Positions 43,034 to 52,193 of a stretch of DNA of 64,000 bases are shown here, in pieces. Under the pieces are notes generated by a model. The model was not told where the DNA came from and did no database searches. It saw only the letters and a program-made list of their open reading frames with translations. The DNA is from Allohahella sp002354735. Its GTDB lineage: Bacteria > Pseudomonadota > Gammaproteobacteria > Pseudomonadales > Oleiphilaceae. Every line of letters starts with the position of its first letter. Position 1 is the first letter of the stretch. A program made the position numbers and the translations under genes. The stretch covers positions 3,658,001-3,722,000 of the forward strand of contig NZ_CP172312.1 in the NCBI RefSeq assembly GCF_047946665.1. Reading direction: 5' to 3'.

Positions 43034-43771
43034 ATGGATATCTGGACGGTACTTGGACTTGCCTTGCTACCCGCTCTGGGGAATTTTGCAGGTGGCCTGC
43101 TGGCTGAATTTACCGCCACGCCCAAAAACCGGCTCAATAATGCGCTTCATGGTGCGGCGGGTATTGTCATCGCTGTTGTTGCCGTCGAGATCATGCCCGA
43201 AGCGCTGAAGAAAACTTCATCGCTTGTGATCGCCCTGGGCTTTGGCCTGGGCGGGCTTGCCTACCTGCTCATTCAAGGCGGCGTAAGAAAATTGCAGGGC
43301 AGATTCGGTAAGCAAACCGAGTCGAACCTCAGTATGTGGATGGTCTACGTCGCGGTGTCCGTCGATCTCTTCAGCGATGGACTGCTGGTTGGAACCGGCT
43401 CAACAATCTCCTTGTCTATGGCCGTCGTTCTGGCACTGGGGCAGGTTCTGGCAGATGGTCCCGAGGGGTATGCCACAGTTGCGAACATGAAAGCCAATGG
43501 GATACCGAGGCTCAAGCGGACTTTGTTGTCCGCAACACTGGTTGTGCCCGCCCTTGGAGCTGCTGCATTTTCCTTTTACCTGCTCAGAGACCAGAGCCAG
43601 ACCCTGCAAATGGGCATGCTGACCTTTACAGCCGCGATACTGACAGTCGCTGCTGTAGAGGACATGCTCTCCGAAGCCCACGAAAGCGCGGACGACACCC
43701 GCTACTCGGTCCTGGCCTTCACCGGCGGCTTTGTACTATTCACGCTGGTGTCGGCCGGACTAGGTAGCTGA
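43034..43771 (+). CDS. ZIP-family metal transporter
   Basis: About 245 residues, eight predicted helices. ZIP features: LHGAAGIVIAVVAVEIMPEAL in helix 2 and SVDLFSDGLLVG/GQVLADGPEGYA in helices 4-5, where metal ligands normally sit. AGGAGGA precedes two adjacent ATGs; the second (43034) has better spacing. ZIP proteins usually move Zn or other divalent metals into the cytoplasm, so pairing one with a CDF exporter and CadR is noteworthy. Some bacterial ZIP relatives act in other directions; the direction here is unknown. Confidence 0.82.
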   Translation: MDIWTVLGLALLPALGNFAGGLLAEFTATPKNRLNNALHGAAGIVIAVVAVEIMPEALKKTSSLVIALGFGLGGLAYLLIQGGVRKLQGRFGKQTESNLSMWMVYVAVSVDLFSDGLLVGTGSTISLSMAVVLALGQVLADGPEGYATVANMKANGIPRLKRTLLSATLVVPALGAAAFSFYLLRDQSQTLQMGMLTFTAAILTVAAVEDMLSEAHESADDTRYSVLAFTGGFVLFTLVSAGLGS

Positions 43772-43777
43772 CTCAGC

Positions 43778-45628
43778 TCATGGCGCCACAACCCGTTCAA
43801 AGCGCCAGTGCTGATTCGTCTGCCCGTTCGGTGTCCACTGTTGAACGTTGGCGCCATCGTCGAGCATGCCTGCACCACCCGCCACATCGAGTGCCTTGCC
43901 GGAGTGACGGTTGATCAGGCGGTAATAGCCATCGCCAATATTCTCTATGCGCCACTGTTGGTTGGCCGCGCCTACATAAGACCAGAGCTGGGTATTGCCG
44001 CCATCGCTCGTCGAGGCGTCGGACACATCGAGCGCCTTGCCGCTGTTGACCGAGACCAGGGTGGAAAAGCCATCACCAGCATCAACGAGTATCCACTGCT
44101 GATTGGTCTGCCCATTGCCGACCCACTGCTGCACATTAGAGCCGTTAGCCGTCGCGCCCGTCCCGCCTGCGACATCCAGCAGCTTCCCAGAATGACGTGC
44201 GCTGATGCGGTAGGTCGTACCGGGGTAGAGACCGAGGCTTCGGGTATCACTCACGCTGCCATACACCTCAAACTCGTACAGCGAATAGCCGTAGTTCGTG
44301 GCGCGTTGGGTGCCATGGACGCGGACATAGCGGCCGCGACCTTCAAGATTGATATCATCGATACCCCCATCGCCACCGGACGTGCCCCAGATCGTCTTCC
44401 ATGTGCTGGCGTCGTCCGATACCTGCACGTAGTAGGTGCTGGCATAGGCGACCTCCCAGGCGAGCTTCACCCGCTTGATATCGTACGATGCGCCAAGATC
44501 CACATAGATCCATTCAGAATTCGTATAGGCACTGGACCAGCGTGTGTTGCCATCAGCATCAGTCGCATTCGCCGCTGCATGGCCCGTTTCAGTGGATGAA
44601 GTGGTCACAGGCCGACGATAGGCGATGTTAGGATCGCCAGGATTGACCGGACTGTTCCAGCCTGGCATTTCATCGCGCGTCACGACGTTGCCGGCGTAGT
44701 AGGTCTGCTGAATCGTGGCATCGTTCTGCACCTGGAACGGCAGTTCCGCCCAACCCATGAAGAAGGTCCACCGAGGCTCCGCCGCCAGGCGCTCGGGCGA
44801 GGGTACCTTGTCGGTCTCGCCGATGGCGATGGGTTTACCGCCGGAAATGTTCACCATCGCGTTATATTTCCACGTGGCGAAGCCTTCGTAGATATCCAGT
44901 GCTGCAACATCCCAGTAGGCGCTGCCGGGATTATAGGTATTGAGATCGTTCACCAGGGTGCCGAAATCCTGCATGTCCCAGACCCAGATGAGATTACTCA
45001 GACCCTTGTTGCGCGTGAGATAGTCGTGGGTCAGCTGATAGAGCTTGCGTGTACCGTTTGCACCAGGCCGACCACCCCACCAGAACATGCCCTGGTTCAT
45101 TTCGTGCAGCGGGCGGAACAAGACCTCGACGCCGTTGTTCTCCAGATCCTGCAGATAGACGCTGATTTCGTCCATCATCTGCTTCCAGCGCCGGTTGATC
45201 GGGGTGCCGTCGGTCAGCAGCTGGCTCCATTCCCAATCCGACATTCTGCTCAAGAGACCATTGCTATCCCAGCCGCAGGGCTGCGACTTCGCGGGATTAC
45301 AGGCATGCCACATGATGTTGACCAGCGCACCGGCCTGCCACTGCCGCTTGGCCTCGTTGATCATGGTCCAGCGATTGGCGATGTTATCCTGCTGAAACAG
45401 AAAATCGCCGCTCCACATTGCTGGAAACTTGCCTGTCTTCACATAGACGGTATCCGTCCAACGCGCAGGGTCGGCATTAGGTTCGCGGTTGTGATGCCCG
45501 GCCACGGTCTGCTTGCCGGAAATGCTGTAGAGGTAGTCCAGGGATTTGAAAGGACCTGCCTGAGCGAGCGTGCTCACGAGCAGACACAGCATTGCCAGTG
45601 GCATGCTTCGGCCTAAGCGGTTTTTCAT
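43778..45628 (-). CDS. Secreted GH26 beta-mannanase-like enzyme with CBM32 and ricin-B lectin modules
   Basis: 616 residues. Signal peptide 1-24. GH26 domain about 27-330, with acid/base E176 (FRPLHEMN) and nucleophile E271 (IAIGETDK). A discoidin/CBM32 domain (about 335-460) contains AYRRPVTTSS and WIYVDLG. A C-terminal ricin-B (CBM13) domain has three QxW repeats (NVQQWVG, NTQLWSY, NVQQWTP). It probably cleaves beta-mannan or related polymers outside the cell. It stands alone; no sugar transport genes are adjacent. Confidence 0.92.
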   Translation of the reverse strand: MKNRLGRSMPLAMLCLLVSTLAQAGPFKSLDYLYSISGKQTVAGHHNREPNADPARWTDTVYVKTGKFPAMWSGDFLFQQDNIANRWTMINEAKRQWQAGALVNIMWHACNPAKSQPCGWDSNGLLSRMSDWEWSQLLTDGTPINRRWKQMMDEISVYLQDLENNGVEVLFRPLHEMNQGMFWWGGRPGANGTRKLYQLTHDYLTRNKGLSNLIWVWDMQDFGTLVNDLNTYNPGSAYWDVAALDIYEGFATWKYNAMVNISGGKPIAIGETDKVPSPERLAAEPRWTFFMGWAELPFQVQNDATIQQTYYAGNVVTRDEMPGWNSPVNPGDPNIAYRRPVTTSSTETGHAAANATDADGNTRWSSAYTNSEWIYVDLGASYDIKRVKLAWEVAYASTYYVQVSDDASTWKTIWGTSGGDGGIDDINLEGRGRYVRVHGTQRATNYGYSLYEFEVYGSVSDTRSLGLYPGTTYRISARHSGKLLDVAGGTGATANGSNVQQWVGNGQTNQQWILVDAGDGFSTLVSVNSGKALDVSDASTSDGGNTQLWSYVGAANQQWRIENIGDGYYRLINRHSGKALDVAGGAGMLDDGANVQQWTPNGQTNQHWRFERVVAP

Positions 45629-45812
45629 TTGAGCGTCCTGTCGATGATGGATCGTGCGAGGATACTAGCGCGTCTGGCGAGGGGCGAAATCGTCGGTTAG
45701 GACGAGAACACTGGCTACCAGATCACAAAACACTCGAATCGTGTTTATCGACTATCATTACGGTTCGAGCTGAGGCCTTGGCCGCGGTGTCCTTCTTCCA
45801 CCAGGCTTCAAC

Positions 45813-47642
45813 ATGACGACGCGCGTTCTGCTGTTCTTTATCTCCTTTTTTCTGGCAACGGTCTGCCGTGCCGCAGAAGAGGCGGGCACGGATACCGTTG
45901 TAATAGCTGGCGCAGCGGAGTCGCATCTCTCGCTCGGTCAGCATTTGCGTTACCTGCAGGATGCTGATGGTATGCTCACCGCCAGGGCCATCATTGGCAA
46001 GAGTGACTCACTTCCCTGGTCTGAAAGTACTGCCGAGGTACTGAATTTCGGTCTCTCGCCTTCGCCCTACTGGTTTTCCGTGAGCCTTCACAATCCCGAT
46101 AGCCGGGCCGTCGAAAAGTTGCTGGAGCTGTCTTACGGCCTTCTCGATTACGTTGATTTCTACGTCGTGCGTGATGGCAGGCTGCGCAAAGCTGTCAGGA
46201 CCGGTGACCAGATTCCCATCGATAGCAGGCCCCTGTTCCATCGGAATCTGCTGTTTCCCATAACCATTCCTGCAGAAGCCACAGTGCGAATCCTGATCCG
46301 GGTAGAGACGACCGGATCTATGCAGATGCCGCTCGATCTATGGAGTTTCAAGGCCTTCTTCGCACACGACCAGCGCCTGCTCTCGCTGCACATCCTGTTT
46401 GCAGGCATCATGCTGGCGCTGGCCATCTACAATCTTTTCCTGTTTTTCAGCGTTCGTGAAATGAGTTATCTCTGGTATGTGCTGAGCCTGGTCAGTATTG
46501 CGCTGGTCACGCTCAATCTGCAGGGCGTCACCTTTCAGTTCCTGTGGCCGAACTGGCCGCAGCTGAACAATCCCTCGGTAGTCGGGCTGGTATCGGCTAC
46601 TATCGTTTTCTCCAACGCTTTTGCGTACACCTTCCTGCGGCTGCATCTCTACGGCTGGTTCGTGAGGCGAGTCGTACTCGGTATGGCTTCAATTGGCGTG
46701 GCCCTCTTCCTACTCAATTTGCTAGCTCCAGAAGGGTCAATCAATTACCTCGCAGCGCTGCTAGCCGTGCTGACGGCGGTGATTCTGTTCAGCACCGGCG
46801 TATACGTCTGGCGACAGGGGGATGTACTCGCGCGCTTCTACACGCTGGCCTGGTTTCTGCTCCTGACCGGAAGCGTGCTGATCCCACTTAGCAAGATCGG
46901 TATTCTTCCGCGCAGCCTCCTTTTCGAACATGCCCAACAGATTGGCATCGTGGCTGAGGGCCTGTTGCTATCGTTCGCGCTGGCGTACCGAATCAACATG
47001 GAGCGACATCAGCGCTTTCTCGCACAGGCTGAAGTGCTCGATGTGCAACGCCGCGCCAACGACGAGCTCGAACAGCGAGTGGAGGACAGGACAGGGGAGC
47101 TTCAACTGGCCAATCAGAAGCTGCTGGAGGCTAGTGCTATCGACGGTCTGACGCAGGTCAAGAATCGCGGCTACTTCGACCGGACCCTGGTCGACGAGTG
47201 GAGCAAGGCCTCACGCGCCAGGAGTCCGATCAGCCTCCTCATGATCGACGGTGATTACTTCAAGCGAGTGAACGACACCTATGGCCACCAGTGTGGCGAC
47301 GCCTGCCTGCAGCATCTGGCCAGGATCTTTCAGAAGGCTGTGAGCAGAGCCGGAGATTGCGTGGCGCGATATGAGGGCGAGGAGTTCGTCATTCTCTTGT
47401 GTAATACCGACGAAGCGGGCGCACGCCTGCTCGGCGAACGAATACGGGCTCAGGTTGCGGCAACACCCGTTGTCTGGGAGACACAGAGCGTGTCGCTCAC
47501 AGTAAGCATCGGCGTTTCGTGTCATATACCGAAGCCTCATGAGCCGGCGGCGGCCTTGCTGAAGCAGGCTGACGAGGCCTTATATACGGCTAAGCACGGT
47601 GGGCGGAATCAGGTCTGCAGCTATCAGAAGCCTGACGCGTAG
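45813..47642 (+). CDS. 7TMR-DISM diguanylate cyclase with unusual EGEEF signature
   Basis: 609 residues: signal peptide, periplasmic 7TMR-DISM extracellular domain (about 35-185), seven membrane helices (about 190-400), coiled coil (EQRVEDRTGELQLANQKLLEA) and a GGDEF domain (about 440-600). The signature reads RYEGEEFV, so the first Gly is Glu; the substrate motif KNRGYFDRTL and DGDYFKRVNDTYGH are intact. Activity is likely but not certain. The DISM domain of related proteins binds carbohydrate or small ligands, interesting beside a secreted mannanase gene transcribed divergently. Confidence 0.9.
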   Translation: MTTRVLLFFISFFLATVCRAAEEAGTDTVVIAGAAESHLSLGQHLRYLQDADGMLTARAIIGKSDSLPWSESTAEVLNFGLSPSPYWFSVSLHNPDSRAVEKLLELSYGLLDYVDFYVVRDGRLRKAVRTGDQIPIDSRPLFHRNLLFPITIPAEATVRILIRVETTGSMQMPLDLWSFKAFFAHDQRLLSLHILFAGIMLALAIYNLFLFFSVREMSYLWYVLSLVSIALVTLNLQGVTFQFLWPNWPQLNNPSVVGLVSATIVFSNAFAYTFLRLHLYGWFVRRVVLGMASIGVALFLLNLLAPEGSINYLAALLAVLTAVILFSTGVYVWRQGDVLARFYTLAWFLLLTGSVLIPLSKIGILPRSLLFEHAQQIGIVAEGLLLSFALAYRINMERHQRFLAQAEVLDVQRRANDELEQRVEDRTGELQLANQKLLEASAIDGLTQVKNRGYFDRTLVDEWSKASRARSPISLLMIDGDYFKRVNDTYGHQCGDACLQHLARIFQKAVSRAGDCVARYEGEEFVILLCNTDEAGARLLGERIRAQVAATPVVWETQSVSLTVSIGVSCHIPKPHEPAAALLKQADEALYTAKHGGRNQVCSYQKPDA

Positions 47643-47718
47643 CTGCGAGTCACTGCCTGATCGTCGCTTCCGCACGGCTTCTCGTTCCAACAAAAGCTCT
47701 TAACTCTGGCTAAATCCA

Positions 47719-47740
47719 ATTGATACGCATTCGCATCAAT
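47719..47740. promoter_or_regulatory. Fur-box-like palindrome upstream of imelysin gene
   Basis: ATTGATACGCATTCGCATCA is the start of a 22-bp sequence that is palindromic except at two pairs, about 40 bp before the imelysin start. It resembles Fur boxes with NATNATNATTNT organisation. Imelysin genes are commonly iron-repressed. Confidence 0.55.
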
Positions 47741-47778
47741 GCTAATTTTGCGCAAATTTTAAGCCAGAGACCTCTGTT

Positions 47779-49050
47779 ATGGAAAACGGCCGCTTACAGC
47801 GAGCATCACATCTTTATCCGTATGCCACTGGCATCATCAAGTCGACCTTATTGACTGCTGTGGTCGTTCTGACTGCTTGCGGTGGCGGATCGAGTGGCGG
47901 ATCAGAAAATTCCCAGGTGCAGACAACAGGCGTCTGTGAGTCTTTCGACTGTCGCAAGATGCTGGAAAATCTGGCCGATAACGTGGTCACGCCAATGATC
48001 GACGCCTTCAATGCCCGGGTGGAGACGCTCAACGTTGCGGTGGGTGCATGGCAGCAAAGCCCCCAGAGCCCTCAGCTTCAAACCGAGGCGCGCCAGGCCT
48101 GGAACGACGCCATGCTGACGTGGCAGTCGCTGGAACTCGTTCAGATTGGGCCGCTGGCCGAGAACGACTCGCTCTTGCGCGACAGCATCTACGCCTGGCC
48201 GTCAGTAAGCGCCTGTGTCGTTGATCAGGAGGTTATCGAAGCGGCGGAGCAGGGTGTCAGTTATGACATCAGCACCCGCACGCCGCTCAGGAAAGGCTTG
48301 CCTGCGCTGGAATACATTCTCTACGCCGAGTCGCTGGACCACACCTGCCCCTCGACCACGGTCAAGACGACTGGCTGGAACAGTCGCTCGCCCGAAGAGC
48401 GGCTGGCTCTGCGACTCGATTATGCCAAGGCCGCCAGCGCTGAACTCGTCCGTCTGGGTACTGAGCTGAAGACCCGCTGGTCTACCGGTCCGCAGAATTT
48501 CCGCAACGAACTCGTCACGGCAGGTGCCGGTAGTGCAGCGTTTTCTACCGCACAGAAGGCTGTGAATGCCGTCTCTGATGCCATGTTCTATCTCGAAAAG
48601 GAGGTCAAGGACATCAAGCTGGGGGAGCCGCTCGGGCTCAAGGGCGACAAGTGTCAACCAGGCACGCAGGCCTGCGCTGTGCTGGTTGAAAATCCACTCA
48701 GCGCCCGTAGCAAGCAGCATCTGCGGCAGAACCTGCTGGCGTTCAAACAGCTCTTTCTTGGTAATTCTGCAGACGGTATGCAAGGCCTGGGCTTCGATGA
48801 CCTGATCGATTCAGTCAGCACCGGTGGCAACACCTCGGCAACCATGGAGGCTGATATCAGTGAAGCGCTCAACGCGGTCGATGCACTTGGAGAGCTGAGT
48901 TTGCAGGCGGCCGTTGCTGATGAGAATGGCTACAACCTCGCCAAGGGCATTCACGAATCGACCAAGAAGATCACGGACCGGCTGAAAAACGAGTTCCTCA
49001 CCGTCATGGGGCTGGCCATTCCCGCCGCCGCGGCCGGAGATGGCGACTGA
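47779..49050 (+). CDS. Imelysin-family lipoprotein
   Basis: 423 residues. Lipobox VLTAC (Cys34) followed by GGGSSGGS. The imelysin domain spans about 60-410; the family landmark GLPALEYIL sits at 173-181, and the HxxE-type motif has Pro in place of His (GLPALE), as in many members. Imelysins are outer-membrane or periplasmic proteins of iron-regulated loci and are not proven peptidases. The ribosome site is weak. A Fur-like box lies just upstream. It is followed by a fatty-acid-hydroxylase-family gene and a DUF4856 lipoprotein gene. Confidence 0.88.
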   Translation: MENGRLQRASHLYPYATGIIKSTLLTAVVVLTACGGGSSGGSENSQVQTTGVCESFDCRKMLENLADNVVTPMIDAFNARVETLNVAVGAWQQSPQSPQLQTEARQAWNDAMLTWQSLELVQIGPLAENDSLLRDSIYAWPSVSACVVDQEVIEAAEQGVSYDISTRTPLRKGLPALEYILYAESLDHTCPSTTVKTTGWNSRSPEERLALRLDYAKAASAELVRLGTELKTRWSTGPQNFRNELVTAGAGSAAFSTAQKAVNAVSDAMFYLEKEVKDIKLGEPLGLKGDKCQPGTQACAVLVENPLSARSKQHLRQNLLAFKQLFLGNSADGMQGLGFDDLIDSVSTGGNTSATMEADISEALNAVDALGELSLQAAVADENGYNLAKGIHESTKKITDRLKNEFLTVMGLAIPAAAAGDGD

Positions 49051-49068
49051 TCTGATCGTCTCACGTTG

Positions 49069-50100
49069 ATGGATAATTTCATTCCAGCCATCCAGGGGCA
49101 GCTGGCAACACTGCTGGCCTACCCCTTTGATCCGTCCAGACGAATCTATCTGGCTTACCTGCTTGGCAGCCTCGCCATCGTGCTCATCTGGATGGCGGCG
49201 GCTGTCGCGCGACGGGATTCGGTAATGGCAAAGCAGCTGTGGCAGCGCCTGGTCAGCCCTGCCATCTGGTGGCACCGTTCTGCCCGGCTCGATTACCAGC
49301 TGATGGTGATCAATCCTGCGCTACGGCTGTTACTGCTGGGACTCTTCAGCGTATCTCTCGTACCTGTCGCAATGGCAACCGAGTCTTTCCTGGCAGATTT
49401 TCTTGGCGATTCGAGCCTGACGTGGACCAGCGTGCAGGTCACTGCAGCCTATACCCTGACGCTCTTCATCCTCGACGATTTTACCCGTTTCCTGCTGCAC
49501 TACCTCATGCACAAGGTGCCCTGGCTCTGGTCTATCCATCGCCTGCATCATTCAGCTGAGGTCATGACGCCCTTTACGGTATACCGGATACATCCTATCG
49601 AAAGCCTGCTGTACAGCCTGCGGATGGTCCTGACCCAGGGCCTGGTGCTCGGACTGTTCTTCTTCGGATTCGGCATGAACCTGTCGGTGTGGGAAATTGC
49701 CGGCGCCAACGTGTTTACCTACCTGTTCAACCTGGCCGGGGCCAACCTGCGCCACTCGCATCTCTGGATTTCATGGGGCCCTTGGCTTGAAAGGCTATTC
49801 ATAAGCCCGGCGCAGCATCAGATTCATCACAGCAGCGACCCGGTCCATTTCGATCGCAACATGGGCGCATTCCTCGCCATCTGGGACGGCATATTCGGCT
49901 CACTCGTCTTGGCGCGAGAACAAATCGTGCATGCCTATGGGCTGCACGGAAGTAAGCCATCGCCTCACATGAGTCTGTGGCAGGCTTATTATGAGCCATG
50001 CCTGCATTGCGGCCGCGCTATTGGCGGATCGTGTAAGTCGATGATCAAGCGCTTGCGTGCACCCACCTTATCCCTGAAGCCCTTACGCGACCTCACCTGA
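49069..50100 (+). CDS. Sterol desaturase/fatty acid hydroxylase family membrane protein
   Basis: 343 residues, five or six membrane helices. The di-iron histidine clusters are HYLMHKVPWLWSIHRLHHS, RHSHLW and QHQIHHSSDPVHFDRNMG. The family hydroxylates or desaturates lipid substrates with O2. Its start (ATG 49069) is 18 bp past the imelysin stop, so the two are probably cotranscribed. The substrate cannot be inferred. A C-terminal extension with CLHCGRAIGGSCKS adds three Cys. Confidence 0.88.
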   Translation: MDNFIPAIQGQLATLLAYPFDPSRRIYLAYLLGSLAIVLIWMAAAVARRDSVMAKQLWQRLVSPAIWWHRSARLDYQLMVINPALRLLLLGLFSVSLVPVAMATESFLADFLGDSSLTWTSVQVTAAYTLTLFILDDFTRFLLHYLMHKVPWLWSIHRLHHSAEVMTPFTVYRIHPIESLLYSLRMVLTQGLVLGLFFFGFGMNLSVWEIAGANVFTYLFNLAGANLRHSHLWISWGPWLERLFISPAQHQIHHSSDPVHFDRNMGAFLAIWDGIFGSLVLAREQIVHAYGLHGSKPSPHMSLWQAYYEPCLHCGRAIGGSCKSMIKRLRAPTLSLKPLRDLT

Positions 50101-50160
50101 ACAGCAGGACCGCGCGAGCCGCTGTCAAAGCTGCAGCTGCAAGAAGCACTCCAAATACTA

Positions 50161-50183
50161 ATTGTAAATAGTTATCATTTAGA
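50161..50183. promoter_or_regulatory. Fur-box-like sequence before DUF4856 gene
   Basis: ATTGTAAATAGTTATCATTT, about 45-70 bp before the ATG, is AT-rich and matches the Fur consensus core (AATNATTATCATT) at most positions. Its location in an intergenic gap within an imelysin cluster supports iron control. Confidence 0.5.
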
Positions 50184-50228
50184 TTACCGTTCTCTCTTTT
50201 TATCGGCGCATAATACATTGAGGTACCC

Positions 50229-51716
50229 ATGCGAAAGAAATTACTCGTCACAGTGATAGCGGCCACCATTGCTGGACTGGGCGGTTGCAGTGACTCATCC
50301 GACTCCTCCGACACGCCTGCAGCGGTCGACACGAATCCCAACACCGATTTTCTGGCCACGCTGGCCGTTCCTGCCACCTATAACTTCGAAAGCCGCTTCG
50401 TTGCGGGCGAAGAAAGCGCCCAGTATTCAGGCCAGGTTGCCCGGCAGGTGCTGATTGCCGACTTGAACACTGAAATCGGCAGCAAACTCGAAGCACGCAT
50501 TGCCGATGGTACATGGACCAGCGACACGACAAAGGCCGATGTTCTGGCTGTGCTGAATAGCTATTTCGTCGAAGGGACTAACGCCGTTGGCGACAACCCA
50601 ATTCTGCTAACGACCACTCCGCCGACGCTGCAGACGACGTATAACGAAATATCAAGCGATAAGAACCTGATCGACAAGCTGGCGGGTAATGACAGCGCCA
50701 CCGATCACAAGGACTGGGATGCAGGCGCCTTCGAGGGCTGGACTGCTGCTTCTCCGCAGGCACTGGTCGAATCGTGGTTCGACATCATCGCTACGAACAC
50801 TGCGGCGCAGGCCGGTGGTGCTGTTCGCATTCATCCAGTGACTGGTGAAACCCTCAAGGTGTACCACACCGACGACGGCCTGGATCTTCAGCAGCTTGTA
50901 CAGAAGTTCCTGCTCGGGGCGGTTACGTTCTCACAGGGCACAGATGACTATTTTGATGATGCTACTGAAGGTAAAGGTCTCCTGACCGACAACACCGTGG
51001 CAGACGGCGACAAGCCATATACCGAGCTACAGCACCAGTATGATGAAGGCTTCGGCTATTTCGGTGCAGCACGCGATTATCTCGCCTATACCGATGAAGA
51101 AATCGCCGCCAAAGCTGGCCGGGAAGGCTTTAGCGAAGGCTATCACGACACCAATGGCGATAACGTCATCGACCTGAACGGCGAGTTCAACTTCGGCAAC
51201 TCCACCAACGCAGCCAAGCGCGACCTTGGCAGCCAGAGCGGTACTGACTTCACCAAGACGGCCATGCAGGCCCTGCTGACCGGCCGTACGATCATCGCGC
51301 GCGCTGGAGACGATGGTGACGGCGCGCTGACCGAAGTCGAAATGGCTGTGCTGAAAGAACAGCGTGACATCGCCGTTAGTGCATGGGAAAAAGCCATTGC
51401 TGCGACCGTCGTGCACTACATCAACGACGTGCTAACCGATATGGACAAGGCTGATGCCAACGACGGTAGCTACAGCTATGCAGCGCACACCAAGCACTGG
51501 GCAGAGCTGAAGGGCTTCGCGCTGGGCCTGCAGTTCAACCCACGCTCACCATTGAACAATGGCACCCGCTTCAAGGCTGTTCATGACCTGCTCGGCGAGC
51601 GACCTGCTCTGCCAGGCGGCGCAGACTTCGCAGCCTACCGCGATGCACTTATGGCAGCGCGTGCCTTGATGCAGGAGGCCTATGGCTTCTCTCAGGCAGA
51701 TGTCGAGAACTGGTAA
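50229..51716 (+). CDS. DUF4856 lipoprotein with EF-hand-like loop
   Basis: 495 residues. Lipobox LGGC (Cys20), then a Ser/Asp-rich linker. The rest is a mostly helical DUF4856 domain. Residues 307-318 (DTNGDNVIDLNG) form a canonical EF-hand calcium loop with Asp at positions 1, 5 and 9. Related genes often lie next to imelysin and TonB-receptor genes. A Fur-like box precedes it, and a strong terminator follows at 51744-51773. The function is unknown; surface metal capture is the usual guess. Confidence 0.85.
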   Translation: MRKKLLVTVIAATIAGLGGCSDSSDSSDTPAAVDTNPNTDFLATLAVPATYNFESRFVAGEESAQYSGQVARQVLIADLNTEIGSKLEARIADGTWTSDTTKADVLAVLNSYFVEGTNAVGDNPILLTTTPPTLQTTYNEISSDKNLIDKLAGNDSATDHKDWDAGAFEGWTAASPQALVESWFDIIATNTAAQAGGAVRIHPVTGETLKVYHTDDGLDLQQLVQKFLLGAVTFSQGTDDYFDDATEGKGLLTDNTVADGDKPYTELQHQYDEGFGYFGAARDYLAYTDEEIAAKAGREGFSEGYHDTNGDNVIDLNGEFNFGNSTNAAKRDLGSQSGTDFTKTAMQALLTGRTIIARAGDDGDGALTEVEMAVLKEQRDIAVSAWEKAIAATVVHYINDVLTDMDKADANDGSYSYAAHTKHWAELKGFALGLQFNPRSPLNNGTRFKAVHDLLGERPALPGGADFAAYRDALMAARALMQEAYGFSQADVENW

Positions 51717-51743
51717 ACGGTCTAACGTTCTGTGTGAAAGCTT

Positions 51744-51773
51744 AAGGGCGGCGCCTAGGGGCCGCCTTTTTTT
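51744..51773 (+). terminator. Rho-independent terminator after DUF4856 gene
   Basis: AAGGGCGGC (51744-51752) pairs with GCCGCCTTT (51761-51769), one G-T included, around an 8-nt loop. The stem ends in seven T through 51773, 27 bases past the stop codon. Confidence 0.88.
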
Positions 51774-51847
51774 CGAAGGCTATAGTGGTCACCCAAACGT
51801 AGCAGAGTGAAAGGGGATTTTTTCCTTCCGCCATTGGAGGCGCTGCT

Positions 51848-52096
51848 ATGTATCTATCCGTTCAACTCAGTTATTACCCGCTTTCCGAAGATTATAAACC
51901 TCGAATCAAGGCGTTGATCGCTCGGCTGGAAAAGTCAGGATTGGAGGTTCACTCGAACCGGATGAGTACGCAAATCTTCGGCGATTTCGATAAGGTGATG
52001 CAGGTGTTCGCGGACGCCTTACGCTGGTCTTTCGAGACCTATGGCACGGCTGTCTTCACAGCGAACTTCATTCAGGGTGATCGGCGACCGAAATAA
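51848..52096 (+). CDS. Small YkoF-like thiamine-binding-type protein
   Basis: 82 residues: MYLSVQLSYYPLSEDYKPRI, then LIARLEKSGLEVHSNRMSTQIFGDFD and a helix before TAVFTANFIQGDRR. The alternation of strands and helices and the motif S-x-x-T-x-I-x-G-D-x-D recall one repeat of YkoF, a thiamine/HMP-binding protein of Gram-positive bacteria. Ligand binding is unproven. GGAGG sits 7 bp upstream of the ATG. It is a single gene converging on glmS. Confidence 0.7.
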   Translation: MYLSVQLSYYPLSEDYKPRIKALIARLEKSGLEVHSNRMSTQIFGDFDKVMQVFADALRWSFETYGTAVFTANFIQGDRRPK

Positions 52097-52133
52097 ATTT
52101 GGTCAAAGCTGGGCGGCAACGGGACGCTGAATC

Positions 52134-52164
52134 GGCGGGATCTACAAACAAAGCAGATCCCGCC
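52134..52164. terminator. Bidirectional hairpin between convergent ykoF-like gene and glmS
   Basis: GGCGGGATCT (52134-52143) and AGATCCCGCC (52155-52164) form a perfect 10-bp stem with an 11-nt loop. No T-run follows on either side, but the position between two convergent stops suits a shared terminator. Confidence 0.5.
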
Positions 52165-52193
52165 CGTCAAAAAGTCAGATTATGCCGTGCTAT

